A stretch of 64,000 bases of DNA from Comamonas testosteroni TK102 (GCF_000739375.1 NZ_CP006704.1:4650001-4714000), one strand, 5' to 3'; counted from the first letter of the stretch, positions 44,062-53,663 are shown. Translations and numbers: made by a program. Notes: generated by a model not told the origin, from the sequence alone.

Positions 44062-44832
44062 ATGAAAAAGCAACTCTTTCTTTGCACCGCCCTGACCCTG
44101 GCTGGCTGCAGCTCTGCCCCCAGTGACAGCGATGTCAAAAAATTCCTGGAGCCCCAGTTCGCCGCCTGTGACAACGTCAAGGTGACGCACGTCAAGAAGA
44201 CCAACGGCTATGAAGAGGATGGCCACTACCGTGTCGAGTTCACCTACGACATCGAACTCAAGGACCTCGATACCTTGAAGCGCATGCGCCAGACCTACAT
44301 GGAGGAGCGCGACCGCATGAAAGCCTGGGAGGATGCCGGCAAGGCCGATCAACAACAAATCGCGATGCTCAAGGCTGAGATCCTGGCGTTACGCAAGGAA
44401 CACAACAGCAGCGCACCCCGTCGAGAAGACTTCAACTTCAACAATCCACCGGGGATGGGATTCCTGGAAGAAGACGCTTATCGGAAAGCGCTGGTCCACT
44501 GGGAAAACGAGCATCCGCTGCCGGGCAGCCTGCGCCAGAAGATGCAGGCGCTCGATGCGATGGAGCAGGAAGCACGGCAAAAGCAAGAACACAACCAGCC
44601 CAAGAACACTATCTACAACCAGGTGACGGAAAGCGTCTGGTCCATGTACGTTGCAGGATGCCCGAATGGAGGCTCCGCGAAGCTGTTTTATCCTGCGCTG
44701 CTTCGAATCCGTAACGAAGCGGCCAAGGCGCAGGACGTCCTGTACTGGCTGCAAGATCAGCAGCTTCAGATGAAGGGCAAGATCACCATGCGCAAGACCG
44801 AGAACGGTTGGCGAGCACTGAGCGAAGGATGA
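44062..44832 (+). CDS. Small lipoprotein of unknown function
   Basis: This is a 256-residue protein with the lipobox signal MKKQLFLCTALTLAGCSSAP. The mature part starts with a domain (KKFLEPQFAACDNVKVTHVK) reminiscent of small periplasmic stress lipoproteins. A charged coiled coil follows (LKRMRQTYMEERDRMKAWED). The ATG at 44062 has GGAG 10 bases upstream. It is followed by a terminator-like hairpin. I cannot assign a role. Confidence 0.78.
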   Translation: MKKQLFLCTALTLAGCSSAPSDSDVKKFLEPQFAACDNVKVTHVKKTNGYEEDGHYRVEFTYDIELKDLDTLKRMRQTYMEERDRMKAWEDAGKADQQQIAMLKAEILALRKEHNSSAPRREDFNFNNPPGMGFLEEDAYRKALVHWENEHPLPGSLRQKMQALDAMEQEARQKQEHNQPKNTIYNQVTESVWSMYVAGCPNGGSAKLFYPALLRIRNEAAKAQDVLYWLQDQQLQMKGKITMRKTENGWRALSEG

Positions 44833-44852
44833 TTTACGACAAGCAATGCCCA

Positions 44853-44885
44853 ATGGAGCCCGGCGCCTTGTGCGCGGGGCTCCAT
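44853..44885 (+). terminator. Hairpin terminator after the second lipoprotein
   Basis: This is a 9-bp stem (ATGGAGCCC / GGGCTCCAT) with further internal GCGC pairing, followed after 12 bases by a run of T. Confidence 0.6.
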
Positions 44886-45362
44886 GTCACATGACTTTGT
44901 TTTTTGTCCCAGAAACGACTTGATTGCTTTGTAGACAAATGGCTCGATGCAGGTTTGCTCGAAAGGCCTGGCTCGGAGACTGAACTGCGTCGAATCGCGC
45001 TGGTTTCCGGTAGAGATGGAGTCTATAACTCAGAAGACCTTAGCGCACGCAACGAAATGCTGGACTTGTTGGAAGCAACGGTCTCTTCAATGAACCAAGA
45101 TCTCGTTTCTGCTCAATGAGCTGCAGCATGTCCACTTGGTGAACCAAGGTAGCCGCGCCCAAGATCGGCCGCTCGCAGGCGCTTTAGCGGCGACAAGCTC
45201 CGCCGCTGCTCAGTTGCTTCGGTTCGCTGCCCTACCAAGACGCTCCAAACGTGCCTTTTAGCTCCTGGAGGGATGCTGCGCTGAGTTCTAAAGGGAGACC
45301 ATGGCGAGAGACACATGAACTTGGCAGTTTCTTCAAGCTCTTCAAATGCTGCCATAGCCTGT
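44886..45362. other. Gap between lipoprotein and IS-end element
   Basis: This is about 480 bases. A 71-codon frame from a TTG at 44904 (SQKRLDCFVDKWLDAGLLER) could be a small gene but lacks a clear ribosome site. A minus frame at 45113-45376 shows no family. I call neither. Confidence 0.35.
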
Positions 45363-45428
45363 GTGTCGATTTCCACGCAAACCTGACCCAGTAACCTCCG
45401 GTTGAGTCAGGTTTGCGTGGAAATCAAC
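45363..45428. repeat. 66-bp miniature element of two facing IS ends
   Basis: The two arms begin TGTCGATTTCCACGCAAACC and, from the other end, TGTTGATTTCCACGCAAACC. The core 20 bp (45367-45386 and 45405-45424) are a perfect inverted repeat around 18 bp. The arms start TGT and end ACA like an IS21-type element with its inside deleted. A solo copy of the end is at 10252. No target duplication is seen. Confidence 0.7.
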
Positions 45429-45472
45429 AGATGAACGCAAAATTCAGCTAACAGCAGCCATATGGACTAACC

Positions 45473-45670
45473 TTACACGCGTGGCGTGTCCAAGATACTG
45501 TTGTGCTGGAGTGCGTCACTGTGGAGCTCGCCAACAGGAGCGAGCTGCACACTTTCAGGGTTATGCCCCTGCTCGGGGTAGTGGAGTGATACTTTGCACG
45601 GCTGGACAAAAATAGGCGGCGGATGCTCCCGCTCACGCACCTCCTGCAGGCATTGGCGCAACAATCCCAT
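45473..45670 (-). CDS. Hypothetical small protein downstream of etfA
   Basis: This is a 65-codon frame starting MGLLRQCLQEVREREHPPPI, with AAGGAG 10 bases before the ATG and only 17 bp after etfA on the same strand, so it is probably co-transcribed. It may be the start of a longer gene cut by the IS-end element nearby. I recognise no family. Confidence 0.45.
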   Translation of the reverse strand: MGLLRQCLQEVREREHPPPIFVQPCKVSLHYPEQGHNPESVQLAPVGELHSDALQHNSILDTPRV

Positions 45671-45687
45671 GGTGTAATATCTCCTTA

Positions 45688-46632
45688 CTAGATCGCCTTG
45701 ACCAACTCCGGCACGGCCTGGAACAGGTCCGCTTCCAGACCATAGTCGACCACCGAGAAGATCGGCGCCTCGGGGTCCTTGTTGATCGCCACGATCACCT
45801 TGGAGTCCTTCATGCCCGCCAGATGCTGGATCGCTCCCGAGATGCCGCAGGCAATGTACAGCTGCGGCGCCACGATCTTGCCCGTCTGGCCCACTTGCAG
45901 GTCGTTGGGCGCATAGCCCGCATCGACGGCCGCACGGCTGGCGCCGATGGCCGCTCCCAGCTTGTCGGCCAGCGGCGACATGACTTCCTGGAACTTCTCG
46001 GCCGAACCCAGCGCACGACCGCCGGAGACGATGATCTTGGCAGCCGTCAGTTCGGGACGCTCGCTCTTGGTCACTTCGCGGCCCACAAAGGCGCTCTTGC
46101 CGCTGTCGGCCACTGCCGCCACGGCTTCCACGGCAGCAGAGCCGCCAGTGGCAGCCGCTGCGTCAAAGCCCGTGGTACGCACGGTGATGACCTTGACGGC
46201 ATCGGCAGACTGCACGGTGGCAATGGCGTTGCCCGCATAGATGGGGCGCTCGAAGGTGTCGGCGGAGTCGACCTTGGTGATGTCGCTGATCTGGGCCACG
46301 TCCAGCTTGGCGGCCACGCGGGGCGCCACGTTCTTGCCCGAGGCAGTCGAGGGGAACAGAATGTGGCTGTAGTTGCCGGCACCACTGCCCACAATTGCCA
46401 GCACCTGGGCGGCCACGTTCTCGGCCAGGCCGTCCTTGAGGCTGGCGCCGTCGGCATGGATGACCTTGGAGACTCCGGCGATCTGGGCGGCAGCGGCTGC
46501 TGCAGCGGCTGCACCTTCGCCAACCACCAGCACATGCACATCACCGCCGCAGGCCTTGGCAGCCGTCACGGTGTTCAGGGTCGCGGTCTTGATCGAAGCG
46601 TTGTCGTGTTCTGCAATTACGAGAGAAGTCAT
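45688..46632 (-). CDS. etfA: Electron transfer flavoprotein alpha subunit
   Basis: This is a 314-residue FAD-binding subunit of ETF, which takes electrons from acyl-CoA dehydrogenases and passes them to ETF-ubiquinone oxidoreductase. The C-terminal FAD domain has [40 protein letters not shown] and [20 protein letters not shown], the family signature. The N-terminus [20 protein letters not shown] is standard. It starts 14 bp after etfB. Three acyl-CoA dehydrogenases at 59-63 kb are likely electron donors. Confidence 0.96.
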   Translation of the reverse strand: MTSLVIAEHDNASIKTATLNTVTAAKACGGDVHVLVVGEGAAAAAAAAAQIAGVSKVIHADGASLKDGLAENVAAQVLAIVGSGAGNYSHILFPSTASGKNVAPRVAAKLDVAQISDITKVDSADTFERPIYAGNAIATVQSADAVKVITVRTTGFDAAAATGGSAAVEAVAAVADSGKSAFVGREVTKSERPELTAAKIIVSGGRALGSAEKFQEVMSPLADKLGAAIGASRAAVDAGYAPNDLQVGQTGKIVAPQLYIACGISGAIQHLAGMKDSKVIVAINKDPEAPIFSVVDYGLEADLFQAVPELVKAI

Positions 46633-46646
46633 TTGTCGTTCTTCCT

Positions 46647-47411
46647 TTAGATCACTTTGGCTTCATTTTTCAGCTTGTCGACCAGGGCCGCCACATCGGC
46701 CACCTTGACGCCAGCGCCGCGCTTGGCAGGCTCGGAGACTTTCACGGTCTTCAGGCGAGGCGTCACGTCCACGCCCAGGTCTTCGGGCTTGAAGGTGTCC
46801 AGCTGCTTTTTCTTGGCCTTCATGATGTTGGGCAAGGTGACGTAGCGGGGCTCGTTCAGGCGCAGGTCAGTGGTGATGACGGCGGGCGTAGCCAGGGCCA
46901 CGGTTTCCAGGCCGCCGTCCACTTCGCGGGTGACGTTGACCCGGGACGCGTCAGCCTTGTCGCCGGCGACTTCGACCTTGGAGGCGAAGGTGGCCTGGGG
47001 CATGTCGGCCAGGGCCGCCAGCATCTGGCCGGTCTGGTTGGCATCGTCGTCGATGGCCTGCTTGCCGCAGATGACCAGACCGGGTTGCTCCTTGTCCACC
47101 AGGGCTTTGAGCAGCTTGGCCACGGCCAGGGGCTGGAGTTCGATGTCGGTCTCGACCAGGATGGCGCGGTCGGCGCCGATGGCCATGGCGGTGCGCAGGG
47201 TTTCCTGGCATTGGGCCACGCCGCAGGAGACGGCGATGACTTCGGTCACCAGGCCTTTTTCCTTCAGGCGCACGGCCTCCTCGACGGCGATTTCGTCAAA
47301 GGGGTTCATGCTCATCTTCACGTTGGCGATGTCCACACCCGTGTTGTCCGACTTCACGCGGACCTTCACGTTGTAGTCCACCACGCGCTTGACAGGGACG
47401 AGGATTTTCAT
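46647..47411 (-). CDS. etfB: Electron transfer flavoprotein beta subunit
   Basis: This is a 254-residue AMP-binding partner of EtfA. It begins [20 protein letters not shown] and contains [18 protein letters not shown], the nucleotide region and the recognition-loop signature [20 protein letters not shown]. The length fits the family. It follows the ferredoxin oxidoreductase gene by 44 bp and precedes etfA, so all three probably share a transcript. Confidence 0.96.
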   Translation of the reverse strand: MKILVPVKRVVDYNVKVRVKSDNTGVDIANVKMSMNPFDEIAVEEAVRLKEKGLVTEVIAVSCGVAQCQETLRTAMAIGADRAILVETDIELQPLAVAKLLKALVDKEQPGLVICGKQAIDDDANQTGQMLAALADMPQATFASKVEVAGDKADASRVNVTREVDGGLETVALATPAVITTDLRLNEPRYVTLPNIMKAKKKQLDTFKPEDLGVDVTPRLKTVKVSEPAKRGAGVKVADVAALVDKLKNEAKVI

Positions 47412-47455
47412 ATGTGTCTCCTATGGATTGGGTAGCAGCTTTGTTTTGGCTGGCT

Positions 47456-50400
47456 TCAGCCTTGGGGAAGGCTGGTCTTTGTTCGCCAGCGGGCCAAGAG
47501 TTCCGATGCCTTTTTCTGCACGACATCGTGCTCGCGCGCCTTCACATGGCCGTAGCCTCGCACCTGCTGGGGCAAACGGGCGAGCGCGAGCGCTTCGCTG
47601 AAGTTGCTGCTATTCAAGTCCTTCAGCAGGTCCTCAACCATGGCTTCGAATTCGTCGATTGCCGCACGTTCCTCCCGCCGCTCCCGAGTCCAGCCGAACG
47701 GATCGAAGACTGTTCCACGCAGGAAGCGCAAACGGGCCAACAAACGAAAGGCGGTCTGTACCCACGCGCCATAGCGCTGCTTGATGGGACGGCCCTGCGC
47801 ATCGCGACGTGCGAGCAGCGGCGGCGCCAGGTAGTAGCTCACGGTGAAATCCCCCTCGAAGCGCTCTTGCAACCGGGCAAGGAAATCACTGCTGGTGTGC
47901 AGGCGAGCCACTTCGTATTCATCTTTGTAGGCCATCAGCTTGTAGAGGCTCACCGCGACCTCGCGCGCCAGGCGCTCCCCCCCGACACGGGCCTTTTCGA
48001 CATCGGCGACACGCCGCACGGCCGCCTCGTAGCGCTGCGCGTAGCGCGCATTCTGATAGTCGGCGAGCCGCTCTGTGCGATCGGCCAGGACGCTCGCAAG
48101 AGAGGCCGTTCTGCTGGGCATCAACATCACCTTCTCATTGGATGGCAGGCCGGCCGCGCGGCGTACCGCAGCAGGATCCAGCGCAGCCTGTCGCCCCCAG
48201 GCAAATGCTGCGCGGTTCATGCCCACCGCGGCACCGTTGAGTTCAATGGCGCGCAGCAAAGAATCCTCTTGCAGAGGCACCCAACCCTTTTGCCATGCAA
48301 AGCCCAGCAGGAATACGTTGGTGGCCACGGCATCCCCCATGAGGGCGACCGCCAGGCGGGAGGCCTCCAGGGACTCCACCTCGGCAGCGGCCGAGCCGAC
48401 CCGCTCCAGCATCGCATCGGGGGAAGCCTGCCAATCGGGATCCCGGGTGAAGCTGCCCGTGGGGGCCACATCCGTATTCAGCACGGCGCGAGTGCGCCCG
48501 GGAGCCATGGAAGCCAGCGCATCGCCCGCCGCGGCCACCATCAGGTCGCAGCCGAGCACCACGTCCGCCTGTCCGCGCGCCACCCGTGCGGCATGCAGTT
48601 GGGAGGGGTCCGCCGCCAGCCGCACATGGGACATCACCGCCCCGCCCTTCTGCGCCAGGCCTGCCATGTCCAGCACCAGCACCCCTTTGCCTTCGAGGTG
48701 CGCAGCCATCCCCATGAGCGCACCGATGGTCACCACGCCGGTGCCGCCGACCCCCGCCACCAGGATGTTCCAGGGACGCGCCAATGCAGGCAGCTCGGGC
48801 TGTGCCAGACCGGTGGGCGGCGCCACGCGGTCACGCTGGGGTTTTCGCAGCTCGGCGCCTTCGAGCACCACAAAGCTGGGACAGAACCCACGCACGCAGG
48901 AGAAGTCCTTGTTGCAACCGCTCTGGTCGATCTGCCGCTTGCGGCCCAGGGGCGTTTCCAGCGGCAGGATGGAGACACAGTTGGACTGCACGCCGCAGTC
49001 GCCGCAGCCCTCGCACACCTCCTCGTTGATGACCACCCTGCGCGCCGGATCGACCAGGGTTTTCTTCTTGCGCCGACGGCGCTTCTCAGCGGCGCAGGTC
49101 TGCGCATAGACGATCACCGATACCCCCTTGACCTCGCGCAGTTGGCGCTGCAGCGCGTCCATACCGTCGCGGTGCGACACCTTGACGTCCTCGGGAAAGT
49201 CGTCCAAGGCTTGAAAGGCCTCGGGCTCGTCGCTCACCAGGTGCAGCTCCGTCACGCCTTCGGCGGCAATCTGTCGCAGCAACTGGGGCACCGAAGGTGC
49301 GCCTTCGACCGGCTGGCCTCCCGTCATGGCAACGGCATCGTTGACCAGCAGCTTGTAGGTGATGTTGACACCGGCGGCCACGGCAGCGCGGATGGCCAGG
49401 GAGCCTGAATGCATGTAGGTGCCATCGCCCAGGTTGGCGAACACATGTGGCGTATCCGTGTAAGGCGCCTGCCCTATCCACGGCACCCCTTCCCCGCCCA
49501 TCTGGCTAAACGTTTCCGTCCTGCGATCCATCCACATCGACATGTAGTGACAGCCGATCCCCGCCAGCGCGCGCGACCCTTCCGGCACCTGCGTGCTGGT
49601 GTTGTGGGGGCAGCCCGAACAAAAGTAAGGAAGCCGCTGCGGTACAGGCGCATCGGATGGGGAGCGGGGCGCCGCCGCCGTCTGGCGCTCCAGCCACTCC
49701 CGCGCCGACTCCGGCAGCTCGCCATGGCCGAACACCTTGACCAGACGCGCGGCGATGACATCAGCGATGCCCGCAGGCGTGAGTTCGCCATTAGGCGACA
49801 GCAGAATGCCGCTGCTGGGGACCTGAACCCATTCGCCCGATTCATCGTATTTGCCGACCACGCGGGGACGGTGGGGTTCGTTGTAGAGATGCTCCTTGAT
49901 CTGGTATTCAAGTACCTGGCGCTTTTCCTCCACGACCAGTATTTCGTCGAGCCCCTGCGCGAACTCGACCACGCAGGTCGGCTCCAAGGGCCAGACCACG
50001 CCGATCTTGAGCAGGCGCACGCCCAGCGCCTGTGCCGCCGCCTCGTCCAAACCCAGCAGCGACAGCGCCTCGCGCACGTCGAGGTAGCTCTTGCCGGTGG
50101 TGCAGATACCCAGGCGCGCGTCGGGGGCCATCCAGTCCTGGCGATTGAGCTTGTTCAAGCGCACGTACTCGAGCAAGGCATAAAGGCGCTCGCGCTGCAG
50201 GCGGTTCTCCTGCTCCAGCGGAGGATCGGGCCAGCGGATCGAGAAACCGTCGGCGGGAACCGGGTAGGACTGCGGAATCTTTATCTCGACCGACATTGGA
50301 TCGATGTCGAACGACGACGAAGACTCGACCGTATCGCTGATCACCTTGAAGCCCACCCAGCAACCCGAATAGCGCGACATGGCGTACCCGTGCAGTCCGA

Positions 50401-50941
50401 ATTCGATGAACTCGTGTACGCCCGAAGGATGCAGCACCGGAATCATCGCAGCGATGAATGCATGCTCGCTCTGATGCGGCAGACTGGATGACTTGCAGGC
50501 ATGGTCGTCGCCCGCCACCAGCAAGACGCCCCCATGCGAGGCACCACCCGCGATGTTGCCGTGCTTGAAGACATCGCCGCTTCGGTCCACGCCCGGCCCC
50601 TTCCCGTACCAGAGGGCGAACACGCCATCGACCCGCGCCTTTGGATCCAGGCTCACCATCTGCGTGCCCCAGACCGACGTTGCCGCCAATTCTTCGTTCA
50701 GGCCGGGCTGGAAGCGCACCTTGTGCTTGTCCAGCAACACCCGGTTCCTCCACAGCTCCTGGTCTACGGCCCCCAACGGAGAGCCACGATAGCCGGATAC
50801 GAAGCCTTCGGTATTCAATCCGGCCGCCTCGTCGCGGGCCTTTTGCGCCAGCAGCAGCCGAACCATCGCCTGCGTGCCGTTCATGTAAACACGGCCAGCG
50901 GGCAGCTCGTACTTGTCCGCCAGGGAAACGGGATGGGTCAT
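47456..50941 (-). CDS. Fused indolepyruvate-type ferredoxin oxidoreductase (IorAB-like)
   Basis: This is a 1161-residue single-chain 2-oxoacid:ferredoxin oxidoreductase that decarboxylates aryl-pyruvate-type acids to acyl-CoA. The N-terminal PYR domain starts GRVYMNGTQAMVRLLLAQKA. The TPP domain has FANLGDGTYMHSGS (about 502). An iron-sulfur cluster region follows near 642 (VCEGCGDCGVQSNCVSI, then GCNKDFSCVRGFCPSF). The gamma domain begins VAGVGGTGVVTIGALMGMAA. The alpha-beta-gamma fusion is the aerobic betaproteobacterial form. It is divergent from a LysR gene over a 106-bp AT-rich promoter and leads etfBA. The substrate is unproven; phenylpyruvate or indolepyruvate are the family norms. Confidence 0.92.
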   Translation of the reverse strand: MTHPVSLADKYELPAGRVYMNGTQAMVRLLLAQKARDEAAGLNTEGFVSGYRGSPLGAVDQELWRNRVLLDKHKVRFQPGLNEELAATSVWGTQMVSLDPKARVDGVFALWYGKGPGVDRSGDVFKHGNIAGGASHGGVLLVAGDDHACKSSSLPHQSEHAFIAAMIPVLHPSGVHEFIEFGLHGYAMSRYSGCWVGFKVISDTVESSSSFDIDPMSVEIKIPQSYPVPADGFSIRWPDPPLEQENRLQRERLYALLEYVRLNKLNRQDWMAPDARLGICTTGKSYLDVREALSLLGLDEAAAQALGVRLLKIGVVWPLEPTCVVEFAQGLDEILVVEEKRQVLEYQIKEHLYNEPHRPRVVGKYDESGEWVQVPSSGILLSPNGELTPAGIADVIAARLVKVFGHGELPESAREWLERQTAAAPRSPSDAPVPQRLPYFCSGCPHNTSTQVPEGSRALAGIGCHYMSMWMDRRTETFSQMGGEGVPWIGQAPYTDTPHVFANLGDGTYMHSGSLAIRAAVAAGVNITYKLLVNDAVAMTGGQPVEGAPSVPQLLRQIAAEGVTELHLVSDEPEAFQALDDFPEDVKVSHRDGMDALQRQLREVKGVSVIVYAQTCAAEKRRRRKKKTLVDPARRVVINEEVCEGCGDCGVQSNCVSILPLETPLGRKRQIDQSGCNKDFSCVRGFCPSFVVLEGAELRKPQRDRVAPPTGLAQPELPALARPWNILVAGVGGTGVVTIGALMGMAAHLEGKGVLVLDMAGLAQKGGAVMSHVRLAADPSQLHAARVARGQADVVLGCDLMVAAAGDALASMAPGRTRAVLNTDVAPTGSFTRDPDWQASPDAMLERVGSAAAEVESLEASRLAVALMGDAVATNVFLLGFAWQKGWVPLQEDSLLRAIELNGAAVGMNRAAFAWGRQAALDPAAVRRAAGLPSNEKVMLMPSRTASLASVLADRTERLADYQNARYAQRYEAAVRRVADVEKARVGGERLAREVAVSLYKLMAYKDEYEVARLHTSSDFLARLQERFEGDFTVSYYLAPPLLARRDAQGRPIKQRYGAWVQTAFRLLARLRFLRGTVFDPFGWTRERREERAAIDEFEAMVEDLLKDLNSSNFSEALALARLPQQVRGYGHVKAREHDVVQKKASELLARWRTKTSLPQG

Positions 50942-50970
50942 GGGGGATATCTCCAGTCGCTCTTTTATTT

Positions 50971-50993
50971 GAACATTTATTTATATTTTGTTC
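50971..50993. promoter_or_regulatory. GAACA-N13-TGTTC inverted repeat in the LysR/oxidoreductase promoter
   Basis: The site lies in the AT-rich gap between the ferredoxin oxidoreductase (start 50941) and the LysR gene (start 51048). The same repeat with the same 13-bp spacing is at 57773-57795 before the amidohydrolase operon. A LysR or IclR protein of this block is the likely binder. Confidence 0.6.
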
Positions 50994-51047
50994 ATATTTG
51001 TGGCATAGTCAAATTCAATTTTTGAACCCCAGGTATTTGCCCTTCCA

Positions 51048-51992
51048 ATGACGATCGGTCTCCCTGCCCTGCCGCGCTTCACGCTGCGCCAACTGCACTA
51101 CTTCGTCGCTGTGGCCCGTTGCGGGCAAATCTCGGCAGCCGCAACGGAAGTCGGCCTGTCGCAGTCGGCCATGACACTGGCGATCGCAGACCTGGAGCAA
51201 GCCATGGGCACGGCCTTGCTGGATCGCGGGCGCCAGGGCGTCACCCTCACCCTGCAAGGACAAGGCTTTCTGCAGCACGCCGAATCCGTTCTGCGCATGG
51301 CCAACGAGGCGGCCCGCTTTCCGATGCACGGACGCGACCTCCACGGGAAACTGGAAGTGGCCGCGACCTACACCGTCCTGGGCTACTTCCTGTTGCCCGC
51401 CCTCGCACGTTTCTGCGAGCTGTACCCCCGGATTGAGCTATCTCTCGAGGAGATGCCGCGCAAGGACATCGAGGCCCGCCTGGCAAGCGGCCAACTGGAA
51501 ATGGGCGCACTTTTGCTGTCCAACCTTGAAGCGCCGGAGCGCTTGGAAACCCGCGTCCTGGAAAGATCCCGGCGCCAGCTCTGGATGGCTGCGGGCCACG
51601 ACTACGCTGGCCGGGGGAGCTTGAGCTTCGAGGAATTAGCGGCGCTCCCCTACATCCTGCCCATGGTGGACGAAGGCGACCGGAATGCCCGGCGCTACTG
51701 GGCCGATGCGGGATACACGCCACGCAAGATCATTCAGACCTCTTCCATGGAAGCGCTGCGCGAGATGGTCGCCCTCAATCTGGGCGTGACCATCCTGTCG
51801 GACATGGTGTTTCGGCCGTGGTCCTTGGATGGACGCCGCATCCACGCCGTCCCCATGGACGCACGGCTACCGGTCATGGAAGTCGGCCTGGCCTGGTCAG
51901 CGAACCGCACATTGAGCCCCTGCGCAGCGGCGTTGGAGCAGTTCCTGGGCCGATCATTCGCCAACGGCGCACAGGCAGTGGCAAGAACATAA
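51048..51992 (+). CDS. LysR-family regulator (CynR/OxyR-like branch)
   Basis: This is a 314-residue regulator. The HTH is FTLRQLHYFVAVARCGQISA then AATEVGLSQSAMTLAIADLE. The effector domain has LEVAATYTVLGYFLLPALAR. It is divergent from the ferredoxin oxidoreductase and 66 bp before an SDR pair on its own strand, so it may control both directions. The GAACA half-sites in 50971-50993 and 51985-52006 flank its gene. Confidence 0.9.
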   Translation: MTIGLPALPRFTLRQLHYFVAVARCGQISAAATEVGLSQSAMTLAIADLEQAMGTALLDRGRQGVTLTLQGQGFLQHAESVLRMANEAARFPMHGRDLHGKLEVAATYTVLGYFLLPALARFCELYPRIELSLEEMPRKDIEARLASGQLEMGALLLSNLEAPERLETRVLERSRRQLWMAAGHDYAGRGSLSFEELAALPYILPMVDEGDRNARRYWADAGYTPRKIIQTSSMEALREMVALNLGVTILSDMVFRPWSLDGRRIHAVPMDARLPVMEVGLAWSANRTLSPCAAALEQFLGRSFANGAQAVART

Positions 51993-52006
51993 ATATGAAC
52001 AAGTTC
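51985..52006. promoter_or_regulatory. GAACA/GTTC half-sites before the SDR pair
   Basis: GAACA at 51985, then GAAC-AA-GTTC at 51997-52006, lie upstream of the SDR gene at 52059 and overlap the LysR end. They share half-sites with 50971 and 57773 but not the exact 13-bp spacing, so this site is weaker evidence. Confidence 0.35.
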
Positions 52007-52058
52007 TTAGATTTTGCCTACAATTTACCAAGCATTCTGAACAACCAGGAGACAACAC

Positions 52059-52913
52059 ATGCTTATCGATTTGAGTCAAAAGCGCGTCATCGTGACGGGC
52101 GCCTCGCGCGGAATTGGCCGGGCCATCGCCAGCGCCTTTGCTAAGGAAGGGGCCCGCGTTGCGGTCTGCGCCCGCACACAAGCCGACATCGACGCCGTGG
52201 GTGCCGAGCTGGCGGCGACGGCGCAGGCCGTGATCGCACGTGCGGTGGACGTCACCGACACCGAAGGCGTGAAAGCCTTCGTGGATGAGATCGCAACCGC
52301 ATGGGGCGGCGTGGATGTCCTGATCAATAACGCTGGCCAGGGTCGCGGCGGCAACCTCGACACACTCACGCCCGAGCAGATCCTGGAGCATGCCAACGTG
52401 CTGCAGATGGGCCACTTCCGCTTCATCCAGGCCGTGGTTCCCCACATGCGCAAGCAGCGTTGGGGGCGCATCGTCGAGATCAATGCGCTTGCCGGCACCC
52501 AGATCACCCCCGACGGCATTCCCTCGGTGGTCAACCGCGCTGGCTGCATCGCGATGTCAAAGTCTTTGGGCATGTCTCTGCCCAAAGACAATATTCTGGT
52601 CAACACCCTCAACATGGGCTGGATCGACACAGGACAGTGGGATCGCCACTACCGCGAAATGCCTCCCGGCACGCCACGCGATGAATTCGATGCCATGGTT
52701 CTCAAGGTCGTCCCACTGGGTCGCTTCGGCAAGCCCGAAGACGTCGCCGGCATGGCATTGTTCCTGGCGAGCGACTACGCCAGCTTCATCAGCGCCGCCT
52801 CGATCGACATTGCTGGCGGCATGGGCGGGCAGATCGCCTACTACCCGACCCTCAAAAGGGACTTTGGCGCAGCTATGGAGTTGCGCTATCCCCAACCGAA
52901 CGCCCAGGCCTGA
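52059..52913 (+). CDS. SDR-fold protein lacking the catalytic Ser-Tyr-Lys
   Basis: This is a 284-residue short-chain dehydrogenase/reductase. The NAD(P)-binding motif VIVTGASRGIGRAIASAFAK and the NNAG motif (VLINNAGQG) are intact. The active site is not: aligned to RIVNISS..AYSASK, this protein reads RIVEINALAG and PSVVNRAG. The catalytic Ser is A143, the Tyr is S156 and the Lys is R160. It may bind a dinucleotide without normal SDR chemistry, or have a different reaction. It precedes a normal SDR by 12 bp. Length is slightly above the 250-residue norm through a C-terminal tail. Confidence 0.88.
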   Translation: MLIDLSQKRVIVTGASRGIGRAIASAFAKEGARVAVCARTQADIDAVGAELAATAQAVIARAVDVTDTEGVKAFVDEIATAWGGVDVLINNAGQGRGGNLDTLTPEQILEHANVLQMGHFRFIQAVVPHMRKQRWGRIVEINALAGTQITPDGIPSVVNRAGCIAMSKSLGMSLPKDNILVNTLNMGWIDTGQWDRHYREMPPGTPRDEFDAMVLKVVPLGRFGKPEDVAGMALFLASDYASFISAASIDIAGGMGGQIAYYPTLKRDFGAAMELRYPQPNAQA

Positions 52914-52925
52914 GGTTTGCGTCAT

Positions 52926-53663
52926 ATGAGTGAAGCAGAACGACCCTTGGAAGGTAAGGTCGCCGTCATCACCGGCGCATCGTCAGGCATCGGCGAAGCC
53001 ATTGCCCATGAGCTCAGCGCCGCTGGCTGCAGCCTGATCTTGACCGCGCGCCGAGCCGATCGGCTGCATACGCTGTGCGCCAAGCTCCCCACCCCCGCCG
53101 CCGCCCTGAGCGCTGCCATTGATGACCCTGCCACGGCACGGGCCCTACTGGAGATGGCCTGCCGAACCTACGGCCGTGCCGATATCCTGATCAACAACGC
53201 CGGCATGCTGGTCAGCGGCCCTCTGGAAACCGTTGACCTCGACGCCCTGATGCAGATGACGCGCACCAACTACGACGCCGTGGTGCGCGCCTCCTATGTG
53301 TTCGCACGCGCGTTCAAGCAGCAGAGTAGCGGCTTCATCATCAATGTATCCAGCGTAGGGGCCTACCTGAGCCATTCATCCATGGGTGTCTACGCGGGAC
53401 TCAAGCAAGCGATCGAGGTTTTCAGCACCGCGCTGCGAGTTGAGCTCAAAGGCAGTGGCGTGCGCGTGGGAACCATCGCACCAGGCACTACGGACACCGA
53501 GATCTTTGACCGGCTGAGAGCCTCGGGCCAGTCGGTGCGGGCAGACCAGACGCCCGCCCTGCAGCCATTGAACGTCGCGTCTGCCGTGCGCTACATGCTG
53601 CAGCAGCCTGAGCATGCCAACGTGGCGCGCATGCTCCTCGTTTCGTCTTCGGAATCCGTCTGA
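52926..53663 (+). CDS. Short-chain dehydrogenase/reductase (classical)
   Basis: This is a 245-residue oxidoreductase with the complete SDR set: VAVITGASSGIGEAIAHELS, ILINNAGMLVSG, the Ser in FIINVSSVGAYLSHSS and the catalytic pair in GVYAGLKQAIE (Tyr-x3-Lys). The motif ARRADRL suggests NADPH preference. I use the ATG at 52926, with GAGG about 10 bases upstream; a TTG at 52917 is possible. It is co-directional with the degenerate SDR upstream, so the two may form a hetero-oligomer. The substrate is unknown. Confidence 0.9.
   Translation: MSEAERPLEGKVAVITGASSGIGEAIAHELSAAGCSLILTARRADRLHTLCAKLPTPAAALSAAIDDPATARALLEMACRTYGRADILINNAGMLVSGPLETVDLDALMQMTRTNYDAVVRASYVFARAFKQQSSGFIINVSSVGAYLSHSSMGVYAGLKQAIEVFSTALRVELKGSGVRVGTIAPGTTDTEIFDRLRASGQSVRADQTPALQPLNVASAVRYMLQQPEHANVARMLLVSSSESV

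Noticed and set aside
45113..45376. An 87-codon minus frame near the 66-bp element
   Set aside because: It overlaps the inverted repeat, has no ribosome site and no family resemblance.
47414..49408. A 664-codon plus-strand open frame opposite the ferredoxin oxidoreductase
   Set aside because: It is His/Arg/Gln-rich with no domain and is fully antisense to a protein with clear TPP and Fe-S motifs; long antisense frames are normal in GC-rich genes.
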